Part shown: positions 1 through 7,062 of the stretch, piece after piece
How the letters are laid out: every line of letters starts with the position of its first letter
How positions within the stretch are numbered: position 1 is the stretch's first letter
Assembly (NCBI GenBank): GCA_019104905.1
Contig: JAHRXB010000123.1
Location: forward strand, 1-9,048
Source of the DNA: Bdellovibrio sp.
GTDB taxonomy: Bacteria; Bdellovibrionota; Bdellovibrionia; Bdellovibrionales; Bdellovibrionaceae
Length of the DNA: 9,048 bases
Direction: 5' to 3'
Program-made: the position numbers and the translations under genes
The notes under the pieces: model-generated
What the model was told of the DNA's origin: nothing
Database searches by the model: none
The model's input: the letters and a program-made list of their open reading frames with translations, nothing else

Positions 1-1
1 T

Positions 2-166
2 GCAACAAGCGGTATACCTACACTCATTGCGAGGAGCGTGCCACGGCGCCTGATCGAATTTGAGAATTCATCGACGAAGTATCAAGTACTTAGAGCCGTT
101 GAATCTCATGATGAGATTAAGATGACCTTGAGTGACCGACAGCGCGCGCACCTGTTAGATTTCTAA
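2..166 (+). CDS. C-terminal end of an unidentified protein (partial, 5' end outside window)
   Basis: A reading frame runs open from the left edge of the window to a TAA at 164-166, giving about 54 residues that end in ...RQRAHLLDF. The segment is charged and hydrophilic (RSVPRRLIEFENSS is part of it) with no membrane segment, so it looks like the tail of a soluble protein. I cannot assign a family from it. Its stop lies 19 nt before the TTG start of the exporter gene on the same strand, and the exporter's Shine-Dalgarno sits in that gap, so the two could be co-transcribed. An open frame this short could occur by chance; the tight spacing is the main support. Confidence 0.5.
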   Translation, partial: ATSGIPTLIARSVPRRLIEFENSSTKYQVLRAVESHDEIKMTLSDRQRAHLLDF

Positions 167-172
167 CAGCCT

Positions 173-180
173 CTAAGGAG
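173..180 (+). promoter_or_regulatory. Shine-Dalgarno that fixes a TTG start
   Basis: CTAAGGAG lies 5 nt before the TTG at 186-188. The first in-frame ATG is at 225-227, would remove part of the first membrane helix and has no comparable purine-rich motif before it. The TTG is therefore the better start. Confidence 0.75.
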
Positions 181-185
181 ATTTT

Positions 186-1028
186 TTGCGGCGACCCCTG
201 TTATCCTCCATTCTCTTAATTCTTATGGCGATGTTTTCGATTCAATATGGAGCATCCATCGCCAAGCAACTTTTCCCTATGGCCGGGGCGGCTGGGACGA
301 CAGCATTGAGAGTTTCGCTCTCGGCTTTGATTCTGCTGGTTGTTGCGAAAGTATGGAAACATAAGATTTCTTGGCGAAGTGTTCCTATGATTGCAGCCTA
401 CGGTGCCTCATTGGGGTGTATGAATCTGCTTTTCTATTTTGCCTTAGAAAAAATTCCTCTGGGCATTGCCGTGGCGTTAGAGTTCATAGGTCCCCTCGCC
501 GTGGCTCTGCTTTCTTCAAAAAAAATAGTAGATCTGATTTGGGTCTTACTGGCGGCAATGGGCATCTATCTGATCTTGCCCTTGACCCCTAACAATTCAG
601 ACTTGGATGTGACGGGGGTGATTTTAGCTTTGGGGGCGGGGCTGTTCTGGGGCCTCTATATTGTCTTTGGAAAGTCGGCGGCCAAGTCTGGGAACAGCCT
701 TCAGGTGACGGCCTGGGGGATGGCTTTTGCTGCGATGGTCACCGTACCTTTTGGGATTCTTCTCAATGGATCACAGATCGCAGATGTTTTCTTGCTTCCG
801 ATGGGAATTTTGGTGGCGATACTCTCAAGTGCTTTGCCTTATTCATTAGAAATGAAAGCCCTGCGAAACCTGCCGATGAAGTCCTTCGGAATTCTCATGA
901 GTTTAGAACCGGTTGTGGCGACTCTTATGGGCTTTTTATTTCTTCAGGAATCTTTAAGTTTTCATCAGTGGGTTGCAATTGTCTGCGTGATGCTGGCCTC
1001 TGCGGGAAGTACGATCTCACATCGTTAG
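186..1028 (+). CDS. rhtA: RhtA-type threonine/homoserine exporter (DMT/EamA family)
   Basis: This is an inner-membrane amino-acid exporter of the drug/metabolite transporter superfamily. The 280 residues contain about ten hydrophobic helices arranged as two EamA repeats, roughly residues 8-132 and 143-276. From memory it aligns along its whole length with E. coli RhtA (threonine/homoserine efflux). Shared stretches include PLGIAVALEFIGPLAVAL (91-108), SALPYSLEM (215-223) and FG.LMS.EP (234-242), and the N-terminal pattern of SIQ, GAS, AK and LFP is also shared. The start is TTG, chosen because of the Shine-Dalgarno CTAAGGAG 5 nt upstream. It may be co-transcribed with the partial gene before it. 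It converges on the gene at 1105-1596. Family and fold are secure; the exact substrate is inferred from similarity to RhtA, and other DMT members export other amino acids or metabolites. Confidence 0.88.
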   Translation: MRRPLLSSILLILMAMFSIQYGASIAKQLFPMAGAAGTTALRVSLSALILLVVAKVWKHKISWRSVPMIAAYGASLGCMNLLFYFALEKIPLGIAVALEFIGPLAVALLSSKKIVDLIWVLLAAMGIYLILPLTPNNSDLDVTGVILALGAGLFWGLYIVFGKSAAKSGNSLQVTAWGMAFAAMVTVPFGILLNGSQIADVFLLPMGILVAILSSALPYSLEMKALRNLPMKSFGILMSLEPVVATLMGFLFLQESLSFHQWVAIVCVMLASAGSTISHR

Positions 1029-1045
1029 GATCGTCAGAGGGTGTT

Positions 1046-1079
1046 AAAAAAAGAAAGAGCCTCGAGAGGATCGAGGCTC
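1046..1079 (-). terminator. Rho-independent terminator for the 1105-1596 gene
   Basis: A perfect 9-bp stem (GAGCCTCGA at 1057-1065 and TCGAGGCTC at 1071-1079) closes a 5-nt loop. On the minus strand it is followed by a U-rich run (TTTCTTTTTTT, complement of 1046-1056). It begins 25 nt after the stop of the minus-strand gene. On the plus strand no T-run follows the stem, so it would serve the exporter gene, which ends at 1028, only weakly. Confidence 0.88.
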
Positions 1080-1104
1080 CGCAAGCATTTAAGTTTAGTT
1101 ATAT

Positions 1105-1596
1105 TTATCGGCCCGAAAGAATCTTATCAACCGTCATCTGAGTTTCTTCATTTAAAGAGCGAATTTCAGAAGCAAGTTTGATCATTCTTGAGTGAGCGTT
1201 AAAAAGATTTTCTCCTGACAAAGAATCGCTGACCTTTTCAATGCGTTTCATTTCGCTAAGAGCAAGTTCTGCAAAGTGTTCTTTTTCTCCAATAAACTTG
1301 ATAAGCCCTTGCGAGTCCTCCATAGAGGTGCCGATGAGATTCCCGATTTTTTTGATTTCAGAGACCTTCTTTTGAGCGTCTTGCACGATGAATTTCATGT
1401 TCATTGCCGCCGCCGCCTCAATCTTACCTTCCATGAAATCAAATCTTTCGCAGGTCGAGCAGCCTTCTTCGCCCATGGCGGCCTCAATTTTTCCCTCGGT
1501 GTTCATGATCATGATGTCTTCATCAGTCATTGCGAGGGCTTTCACAGAGCCTAGAACCATAATTACGGCCAATGCCAGTTTAAACTGCTTTTTCAT
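1105..1596 (-). CDS. Small secreted helical protein with a CxxC pair, function unknown
   Basis: I do not recognise this 163-residue protein. Residues 1-22 form a typical signal peptide (MKKQ, hydrophobic core, cleavage after ALA), so the product should be exported. The mature part is rich in Glu, Lys, Met and Ala and looks almost wholly alpha-helical. It has only two cysteines, C46 and C49 in CSTC, which could form a disulfide, bind a metal or be redox active. The heptad EGKIEAA occurs twice, at 34-40 and 56-62, flanking the CxxC, so the N-terminal half may be two related helices around a Cys turn. The ATG at 1594-1596 has an AAGGAG Shine-Dalgarno 6 nt upstream. The gene ends at a strong terminator and appears to be a single-gene unit. 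Coding status is well supported by the signal peptide, ribosome-binding site and terminator. No function is claimed. Confidence 0.8.
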   Translation of the reverse strand: MKKQFKLALAVIMVLGSVKALAMTDEDIMIMNTEGKIEAAMGEEGCSTCERFDFMEGKIEAAAAMNMKFIVQDAQKKVSEIKKIGNLIGTSMEDSQGLIKFIGEKEHFAELALSEMKRIEKVSDSLSGENLFNAHSRMIKLASEIRSLNEETQMTVDKILSGR

Positions 1597-1685
1597 TTCT
1601 CTCTCCTTGTGGGGGTCAATCCATCAAGGAAAGATGCGATCTCTGTGCCTACCTAAAAGGGAATAAAGGGCGCTTGAGGTGTCTA

Positions 1686-1723
1686 GAGAAGAGACAGCAG
1701 CCCAGGAAGGGCTTGTTCTTCTC
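1686..1723 (-). terminator. Imperfect 15-bp hairpin after the binding-protein gene, possible weak terminator
   Basis: The arms are GAGAAGA (1686-1692) with TCTTCTC (1717-1723), then ACA (1694-1696) with TGT (1714-1716), then AGCCC (1699-1703) with GGGCT (1709-1713). The loop is AGGAA, with small bulges at 1693 and 1697-1698. It starts 17 nt past the stop of the minus-strand gene at 1740-2486. No clean U-run follows on either strand, so it may be a weak or factor-dependent terminator, or an mRNA-stabilising 3' hairpin. Confidence 0.45.
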
Positions 1724-1739
1724 AAAGTGAGACGTAATC

Positions 1740-2486
1740 TTATAGCAGCTGATGGAGCATTTTAAGGTATTGATCACCGTGATTTTTTAGCGCGGTATTT
1801 ACGGCTTTGATCAACTGGGGATCTGTCTTTTTGCCAAAAATGATATACAGCTTTAAAGGTTTGGCGGGTATTTCCAAGATCGAAAATTCAGACAAGAGAT
1901 GGTCTTTTTTAAGCTTATAAAGCCCATGTGAAAAGGTCGGCACAAAAAAGCCGTCAATGCGCCCCGATCTAAGAAGACGCAGATTCCTTTTGAAGTAGTC
2001 CTGCCCCGAGACAAAATGAAATTTGACCCCGGTCTCCTTGAAATAGTCCGGTACGATCGACCCCAGATCGTGTCCCAGGGAAAGCCCCTGCAGATCATGA
2101 AGCGATTGGATCTTTTGAATCTTGGAGTCCTTTTTTACGACAATTCCTGATGGAGTTTGATAAAGTGGGGACTCTGAGAAGATATATTTATTTTCTCGCT
2201 CGGAAGTTTTCGCAACAAGAAGAACCATGTCTAAACGCCCATTTTCTAAATCGATCATAGTTCGCGCGAAATGAGCCGCGACCCAATGGACCTTGAGGGG
2301 GCTTTTTTGAAAGACGTATTTATTTAGAAACTGAGGAGCCGCACCTTGAGGCGTCCCCTGCGCAGGAATAATAATGTGAGGTGGTAAATCGTAGACACCC
2401 ACGAGAACTTCAGAAGTCGAAGCCCGAGCCCCCAAGGAGCAGATAAGAGTGGTAGCCATCCAGGCTAGGTATTTAAAGAACTTCAT
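1740..2486 (-). CDS. Periplasmic solute-binding protein, SBP_bac_3 (amino-acid type) family, orphan
   Basis: This is a 248-residue exported protein of the family-3 extracellular solute-binding fold, typical of polar amino-acid ABC importers and some periplasmic sensors. A signal peptide covers residues 1-22 (cleavage after ARA). C16 is not in a lipobox, so the mature protein should be soluble in the periplasm. Family landmarks are the first ligand-lobe strand VGVYDLPPH (29-37), the block MIDLENGRLDMVLL (77-90), SPLYQTPSGIVVKKDS (106-121), DLQGLSLGHDLGS (131-143) and LLRSGRIDGFFV (171-182). The usual strongly conserved Arg and Asp that bind the amino acid are not obvious, so the ligand cannot be predicted. 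No amino-acid permease or ATPase is adjacent, so it either feeds a distant transporter or has another role. No good Shine-Dalgarno precedes the ATG at 2484-2486. The next gene upstream ends about 100 nt away. Confidence 0.78.
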   Translation of the reverse strand: MKFFKYLAWMATTLICSLGARASTSEVLVGVYDLPPHIIIPAQGTPQGAAPQFLNKYVFQKSPLKVHWVAAHFARTMIDLENGRLDMVLLVAKTSERENKYIFSESPLYQTPSGIVVKKDSKIQKIQSLHDLQGLSLGHDLGSIVPDYFKETGVKFHFVSGQDYFKRNLRLLRSGRIDGFFVPTFSHGLYKLKKDHLLSEFSILEIPAKPLKLYIIFGKKTDPQLIKAVNTALKNHGDQYLKMLHQLL

Positions 2487-2505
2487 CGTTGTTCATCAGA
2501 GTTCT

Positions 2506-2511
2506 ATTTTA
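2506..2511 (-). promoter_or_regulatory. Possible -10 box for the orphan binding-protein gene
   Basis: TAAAAT on the minus strand lies 19 nt before the ATG at 2486. No convincing -35 box was found, and the region is AT-rich, so this is only a candidate. If real, the transcript would have a very short leader, which would fit the lack of a Shine-Dalgarno. The alternative is read-through from the nuclease gene, after which I found no clear terminator. Confidence 0.25.
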
Positions 2512-2587
2512 ACACTCTTCCTATCTGTGAAAGTGAGATGTCTAAAATTTAATGTCTCGACTACAAATGCGAGAATTGAAAATCTCT

Positions 2588-3658
2588 CTATTTTGTTTCC
2601 TTGGGTTCCGTATTTTCAAAATAATCAGGGGCGACAAAATCTACTGTGAAGGGATATTTATAAGACTTATAAGCACCAATTTTTGGTTTTCCAGCGCTGC
2701 GATAGGCTTCATCCCATAGATTGGCAAGCAAAACAGAGCCTCGTGCCATTTCTGTGACGATGAGGGGTTTCATCTTCTTAAAGGCGACAGAGGCAGGTTC
2801 CCTTTCTGCAGCCGTTTTAAGTTCCATGCCCTTTTCTTTTACTAAGGTCGACTTTTTCTTAATCGGATCAAGCTTCAAAAGACGTGGGATCTCTTTGTTA
2901 GAGATTACGCTAAGCACTTTCATCTTCTCGATCGAAGTTTTGGGTTTTAGAAACTCTGGATTTTTCATTTGGCGAGCTTCTTTAAGAACTAAATAATCAA
3001 GGTCTCCGTCGAATTGTCCTACGACTTGATCTTCGAAATAAGCATGAATGCCACCGTGCCCGCTGGCATAGCCATCATAGTCGGCCGTCGTGTGAAAGGG
3101 CTGAGCGTTGTCTGCGACGAAGTGACCCATGAGTCCCATGGAAACCACCATCTGGTAAGCAAGTTTGTTGTAAGGAAGATCATTGTTTTGCTCTTCTTTG
3201 AAGTTCGCAGGAGGAGGCGCCAAAGAAAACTCTTTTGCCAGGCCTTCGATAAGACGCATGAACTGATCTACGCGCCACCATGAAGAGCCAAATTCTTGAG
3301 GAATAGATTTGATCGTCGAACCGTCATTTTTAAATTTATTGGGTTTGCCCGTGAAATCGGCGATCAATTTCTTATAGTCGACAGGGATGTCTTTTACGTC
3401 CAAGCCAATGACTTCGATATCAATAAAGTGAGCGGGGTTGCCTAACTTGTTCGCGTCTCCGCCCAGACTCTTCCAATAAAAATCCGGCATGTTACACAAG
3501 TGCCCCATCATTTGTGGTTTGTTTTGAAGATAGTCTTTAAGGCCGGGCTCTTTCACCAAGAAGCTGGCGACGCGACAAATGGTGTCGTGTCCACGACCTC
3601 CCCAGGCCAAAGCTTGTGAAGAAGTGAGAAAAAGAAGACAGAGGATAAGATGTTTCAT
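2588..3658 (-). CDS. Secreted S1/P1-family zinc-dependent nuclease
   Basis: The product is an exported, tri-zinc phosphodiesterase of the S1/P1 nuclease and phospholipase C superfamily (356 residues). Family members cut single-stranded RNA and DNA to 5'-mononucleotides. The signal peptide (1-18) should be cleaved after ALA to expose W19, the N-terminal Trp whose amino group binds zinc. Further ligands fit the family pattern: H24 (WGGRGHD), D59 (NMPDF), H77 (NPAHFID), H179, D183 and H189 (GHFVADNAQPFH), H205 and E209 (HAYFE). The W-x4-H spacing is P1-like, while the last ligand is Glu, as in Bacillus cereus phospholipase C, instead of the Asp of P1. The ATG at 3656-3658 has a GAGG Shine-Dalgarno. 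It follows the second permease gene by only 19 nt, so it is very likely the last gene of the importer operon. Lipid phosphodiesterase activity is the main alternative. Confidence 0.87.
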   Translation of the reverse strand: MKHLILCLLFLTSSQALAWGGRGHDTICRVASFLVKEPGLKDYLQNKPQMMGHLCNMPDFYWKSLGGDANKLGNPAHFIDIEVIGLDVKDIPVDYKKLIADFTGKPNKFKNDGSTIKSIPQEFGSSWWRVDQFMRLIEGLAKEFSLAPPPANFKEEQNNDLPYNKLAYQMVVSMGLMGHFVADNAQPFHTTADYDGYASGHGGIHAYFEDQVVGQFDGDLDYLVLKEARQMKNPEFLKPKTSIEKMKVLSVISNKEIPRLLKLDPIKKKSTLVKEKGMELKTAAEREPASVAFKKMKPLIVTEMARGSVLLANLWDEAYRSAGKPKIGAYKSYKYPFTVDFVAPDYFENTEPKETK

Positions 3659-3677
3659 AAGAACCTCGATTTAAAAA

Positions 3678-4556
3678 CTAAAATCCTTCTTGCCCCAGGG
3701 CTTTGGGGGAACGGCTTTTTCCAATGAAGCCTGCCAAAGCGATGATAGTCACAAGATAAGGAAGAATTTGTACAAACTGGACAGGGATTTCTACCTCGCC
3801 GATACGAACCCCTTGCAGGCGAATCTGCATGGCGTCGGCAAAAGCAAACAAAAGACAGGCAAGAAATGCAGGAACTGGTTTCCACTTACCAAAGATCAGA
3901 GCCGCCAGCGCCATAAAGCCTCTTCCGCCTGTCATCAAAGGAGAATAGGAGGATGCGAGGAAAAGCGACAGACTTGCGCCTCCCCATGCGGCGAAGGCTC
4001 CGCTGGCGCACACAGCCGCCCAGCGAACTTTGCGAACACTGACTCCACTGGCAAGAAGGGCTTGGGGGTGTTCGCCTGCAAACAGCAACCAAAGTCCCGA
4101 ACGTGTTTTATACAGCCAAAAAGTTAAAACGCCGACAAGAAGCAATGCCATTACCAACGGTTCAACACGAAAGCGGTCTTCAACAAGTAAAGCGGGTGTT
4201 GATCCGGTGGAGTTATAAAGAATTTTTGTGATGAAGGGAATGAGTCCCATCACAAGAAGATTTAGGGCCATCCCCGAGATAATTTGATCGGCTTTAAGCT
4301 CAATCACAAAAAGAGCATACAATGCACCCACACAAAGACCGATGAGTAAGGCGGCGGCCCAGCCCATCCATGCGGATGCAAACTGATGACCGACCACGGC
4401 TCCCACAAAAGCTCCGGAAAGCATAAAGCCCTCAAGCGCGACATTCACAACACCAGAGCGTTCACTCATAAAGCCACCCATGGCTGCAAAAATCAAAGGT
4501 GTCGCTAAACGCAGTGTCGCAAAAAGAAGAGCGAGAAATAAGGCGGTGAGTTCCAT
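3678..4556 (-). CDS. ABC transporter permease 2 (NupQ/YufQ-like, nucleoside importer)
   Basis: This is one half of the inner-membrane channel of a BmpA-type nucleoside ABC importer (BPD_transp_2 family), 292 residues with eight or more hydrophobic helices. Landmarks are SERSGVVNVALEGFML (31-46), ADQIISGMALNLL (89-101), the cytoplasmic coupling loop GEHPQALLASGV (161-172), and the stretch TGGRGFMALAALIFG (209-223). The basic C-terminal tail (SRSPKALG) is typical of the group. The coupling loop departs from the usual AVGEHPxAA, but GEHP is kept. Its ATG (4554-4556) follows the TAA of permease 1 without a single spacer base, so the two are translationally coupled. In this family the two permeases form a heterodimer with one double-domain ATPase. 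Family is secure; substrate is inferred from the set of four genes. Confidence 0.9.
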   Translation of the reverse strand: MELTALFLALLFATLRLATPLIFAAMGGFMSERSGVVNVALEGFMLSGAFVGAVVGHQFASAWMGWAAALLIGLCVGALYALFVIELKADQIISGMALNLLVMGLIPFITKILYNSTGSTPALLVEDRFRVEPLVMALLLVGVLTFWLYKTRSGLWLLFAGEHPQALLASGVSVRKVRWAAVCASGAFAAWGGASLSLFLASSYSPLMTGGRGFMALAALIFGKWKPVPAFLACLLFAFADAMQIRLQGVRIGEVEIPVQFVQILPYLVTIIALAGFIGKSRSPKALGQEGF

Positions 4557-5588
4557 TTAGTTCTTCCTCCTCTTTTTCTTCTTCATCCATTCCCAATAGC
4601 CTTGAGCGGCCACACCCAAAATAATGAGGGCTTGAATGATTCGAGAAAAATCTCGGGTGATCGTGCTGGTTTCAAGATCCAGGTCAGAAGCTCCTTTATG
4701 AAGAGCTCCCATTAAGAAGGCCGCTGCGATAATTCCCAAAGGATTGTTGTTGGCAAGCAAGGCGACGGCAATTCCGATAAATCCATAATCGGGAGAAAAA
4801 CCCATGCGGTATTGACCCGCACTTCCTAAAACTTCTGAAAGCGCCACGCAGCCGGCAAGGGCTCCGGCCAAAGCCATGGCCAGCATTTGCATTTTCTTTT
4901 CAGAGATTCCCGCGCGATGAGCCGCCTCGGGATTCGAGCCAACGGCTCTCAACTCAAAGCCCCAGGTGGTTTTCCAGAGGAATATCCACATCAAAAGAGC
5001 AAAAACAATCGCGAATCCCAAAGAGGCATTGGCTGGAGTGTCCGGGAAAAGGCGAGCGATCAAATCGTAGTCCTTAAACATGTAGTTTGCAGACACCAGG
5101 GCGGTTTCAGGGTTTTGTGAATGGGGATTGGGAATCACTTTCAGCGTGAACCAACTGGCCAAACCCGCCGCGATAAAATTCAGCATGATCGTGATAATCA
5201 CCTCATGACTGCCGCGATACGCCCGCAACCATCCCGCAATCCATCCCCAAAAGGCACCGACCAGAAGGGCGGCACTGAAGCCCACCAGAGGCGCTAAGGG
5301 GAACGGAACTTCCGGGAATAAAACTCCCACAGCGGCAGCGGTGACTACGGCCATCGTCAGTTGCCCCTCAGCTCCGATATTGAAAAGACCCGCATGAAAA
5401 GCAATCGCAACCGAAAGTCCACAGAAGATAAGCGGAGTCGTATAGGACAGAGTCAAACCTAGATCGTACATGGAACCGAAGGCGCTCTTGGTCAGAATCA
5501 AAAAAATATGCCAAGGATTCTCGCCGGCAAACAAGGTCAAGAGAAGAGCGACAACAAGTCCAATCACAAAACCAAGTAGACGTCTCAT
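4557..5588 (-). CDS. ABC transporter permease 1 (NupP/YufP-like, nucleoside importer)
   Basis: This is the other channel subunit of the nucleoside-type ABC importer (BPD_transp_2 family), 343 residues from the chosen start. Landmarks, numbered from that start, are FNIGAEGQL (69-77), SHEVIITIMLNFIA (127-140), the ATPase coupling loop RAVGSNPEAAHRAGIS (214-229) and PDYGFIGIAVALL (266-278). The protein ends in a very basic tail (KKKKRRKN) on the cytoplasmic side. I chose the ATG at 5586-5588 because it overlaps the ATPase stop as ATGA, a common form of translational coupling. An in-frame ATG at 5595-5597 would add three residues (MWK) and cannot be excluded. Its TAA abuts the ATG of permease 2. 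Confidence 0.9.
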   Translation of the reverse strand: MRRLLGFVIGLVVALLLTLFAGENPWHIFLILTKSAFGSMYDLGLTLSYTTPLIFCGLSVAIAFHAGLFNIGAEGQLTMAVVTAAAVGVLFPEVPFPLAPLVGFSAALLVGAFWGWIAGWLRAYRGSHEVIITIMLNFIAAGLASWFTLKVIPNPHSQNPETALVSANYMFKDYDLIARLFPDTPANASLGFAIVFALLMWIFLWKTTWGFELRAVGSNPEAAHRAGISEKKMQMLAMALAGALAGCVALSEVLGSAGQYRMGFSPDYGFIGIAVALLANNNPLGIIAAAFLMGALHKGASDLDLETSTITRDFSRIIQALIILGVAAQGYWEWMKKKKRRKN

Positions 5589-7060
5589 TTTCCACATCCC
5601 ATGGCTTTTCCAAGGGCCACTTCATCAAATTGAGAGCGTGTGAATTCCGCGACCAGGCGCCCTTTGTAAATAACAACGATGCGATCTGAAAGCGCCATTA
5701 ATTCGTCCAGCTCCGAAGAAATCAAAAGAACCCCAGCCCCTTCGTCGCGAGCTGTGCGCAGTTGATTGTGAATAAACTCAATGGCGCCAATATCAACACC
5801 GCGAGTGGGTTGCGCAGCAATGACCACTTGTGGTTTTTGAGAAAGGGCGCGAGCGACGACCAACTTTTGTTGATTTCCACCCGAAAGCTTTTCAAAACTC
5901 AAAAGAGGATTGTGTGGGCGAATATCATAGGTGTTCATGATTTCCTGAGTTTTGGAAATGACTTCTTTCCCTTTGAGGAAGAGACCGCGTGAAAATAGAG
6001 GGCTTTTATGCTGTCCCAGGATGAAGTTTTCATAGACTGGGCGTGCCGGAAGGACGCCGAGTCTAAGGCGATCTTCAGGAAAAGCTCCCAAAGTGCCTTC
6101 GTGGGACACTTGACCTGTTAAAGAGTTTCTATCAAGAGACGTGGCATCCAGAAGACTGCGAATAATGAGATCTTGGCCGTTTCCTTCGACCCCGGCGATA
6201 CCGACGATTTCTTTAGAATGAACATGCAATTGAATTTCATGAATTGCGTGATTTCCCATTTTTGCTGACACATTGTCGAATCGGAGAAGGACCTGGTTCG
6301 GATCGACCTTGGTTTCACGCTCTTGCGCTTTTTGCAAACGACGTCCCACCATCATTTCGGCTAAGTCATCGGCACTTGTTTCAGCCGTTTTCTTCTGTCC
6401 AACAACACGGCCTGCGCGAAAAACCGTGACGGAGTCGGTTAAGCTCATCACCTCTTTGAGTTTGTGAGTGATGATCAGAATGGTCTTTCCCTCATCACGA
6501 AGGTGACGAAGATTTCTAAAAAGATCTTGAACCTCTTGAGGCGTAAGTACGGCCGTCGGCTCGTCCAGAATAAGAATTTCTGAATCTTGAGAGAGGATCT
6601 TTAAAATCTCAACTCGCTGCTGTTCGCCGACAGAGAGGTCTTCGACGTTGGCTTCTAAGTCCAAAACGAATCCGTAGTGTTCGGCAATCTCGGTGAGTCT
6701 TTTCTTTTGTTCTTTGCGAGGCAACAGTGAAAAAGCAGAACCCTTTTGTTGCAACAGAATATTATCTAATGCGGAAAAAGGTTCTGCCAACATGAAGTGC
6801 TGATGAACCATGCCGATTCGGGAAGTCATCGCCTCGATCGGAGAACGAAAGGACACGGGTTTGCCATGAACAAGAATGTCTCCGCTGTCAGCGCGATACA
6901 TTCCAAAAAGAATTTTCATGGCTGTGGATTTACCCGCGCCATTTTCGCCGACAATGGCGTGAATGGTTCCAGGTAAAACAGAAAAAGAAATATCCGAGTT
7001 GGCGCGGACTTCGCCGAAATACTTGGAGACTCCTTTAAATTCAACCGCTGGAACTGTCAT
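5585..7060 (-). CDS. Double-domain ABC ATPase of a nucleoside importer (NupO/YufO-like)
   Basis: This cytoplasmic ATPase powers the importer and carries two fused nucleotide-binding domains (491 residues), as in the NupO, RbsA and MglA type. Domain 1 has Walker A GENGAGKST (38-46), Q-loop HQHF (87-90), signature LSVGEQQ (142-148), Walker B ILILDEPT (162-169) and switch His199. Domain 2 has a degenerate Walker A (GVEGNGQ, 290-296), signature LSGGNQQ (392-398) and an altered Walker B in which Glu is replaced (VVIAAQPT, 412-419). This asymmetry is normal for the family and leaves one hydrolytic site intact. I chose the ATG at 7058-7060; a GTG at 7061-7063 overlaps the last base of the bmpA TAG and is an equally coupled alternative. 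The Shine-Dalgarno is poor (A-rich only), which suggests dependence on coupling to bmpA. The stop overlaps the next gene's ATG. Confidence 0.93.
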   Translation of the reverse strand: MTVPAVEFKGVSKYFGEVRANSDISFSVLPGTIHAIVGENGAGKSTAMKILFGMYRADSGDILVHGKPVSFRSPIEAMTSRIGMVHQHFMLAEPFSALDNILLQQKGSAFSLLPRKEQKKRLTEIAEHYGFVLDLEANVEDLSVGEQQRVEILKILSQDSEILILDEPTAVLTPQEVQDLFRNLRHLRDEGKTILIITHKLKEVMSLTDSVTVFRAGRVVGQKKTAETSADDLAEMMVGRRLQKAQERETKVDPNQVLLRFDNVSAKMGNHAIHEIQLHVHSKEIVGIAGVEGNGQDLIIRSLLDATSLDRNSLTGQVSHEGTLGAFPEDRLRLGVLPARPVYENFILGQHKSPLFSRGLFLKGKEVISKTQEIMNTYDIRPHNPLLSFEKLSGGNQQKLVVARALSQKPQVVIAAQPTRGVDIGAIEFIHNQLRTARDEGAGVLLISSELDELMALSDRIVVIYKGRLVAEFTRSQFDEVALGKAMGCGK

Positions 7061-7062
7061 CA

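Noticed and set aside
2535..2560. Direct repeat ATGTCT around an AT-rich core downstream of the nuclease gene
   Set aside because: Two six-base copies in AT-rich intergenic DNA are expected by chance, and no stem or operator architecture follows from them.
3690..4127. 145-codon plus-strand frame opposite the second permease gene
   Set aside because: It lies wholly antisense to a secure permease gene, has no ribosome-binding site, and its K/Q/R-rich composition is what the complement of a membrane protein gene gives.
5814..6192. Degenerate Walker A and Walker B in the second ATPase domain as a sign of an inactive or decaying gene
   Set aside because: GVEGNGQ and AAQPTRG in domain 2 are the normal state in NupO-type double ATPases. 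The frame is intact and domain 1 has all catalytic motifs.
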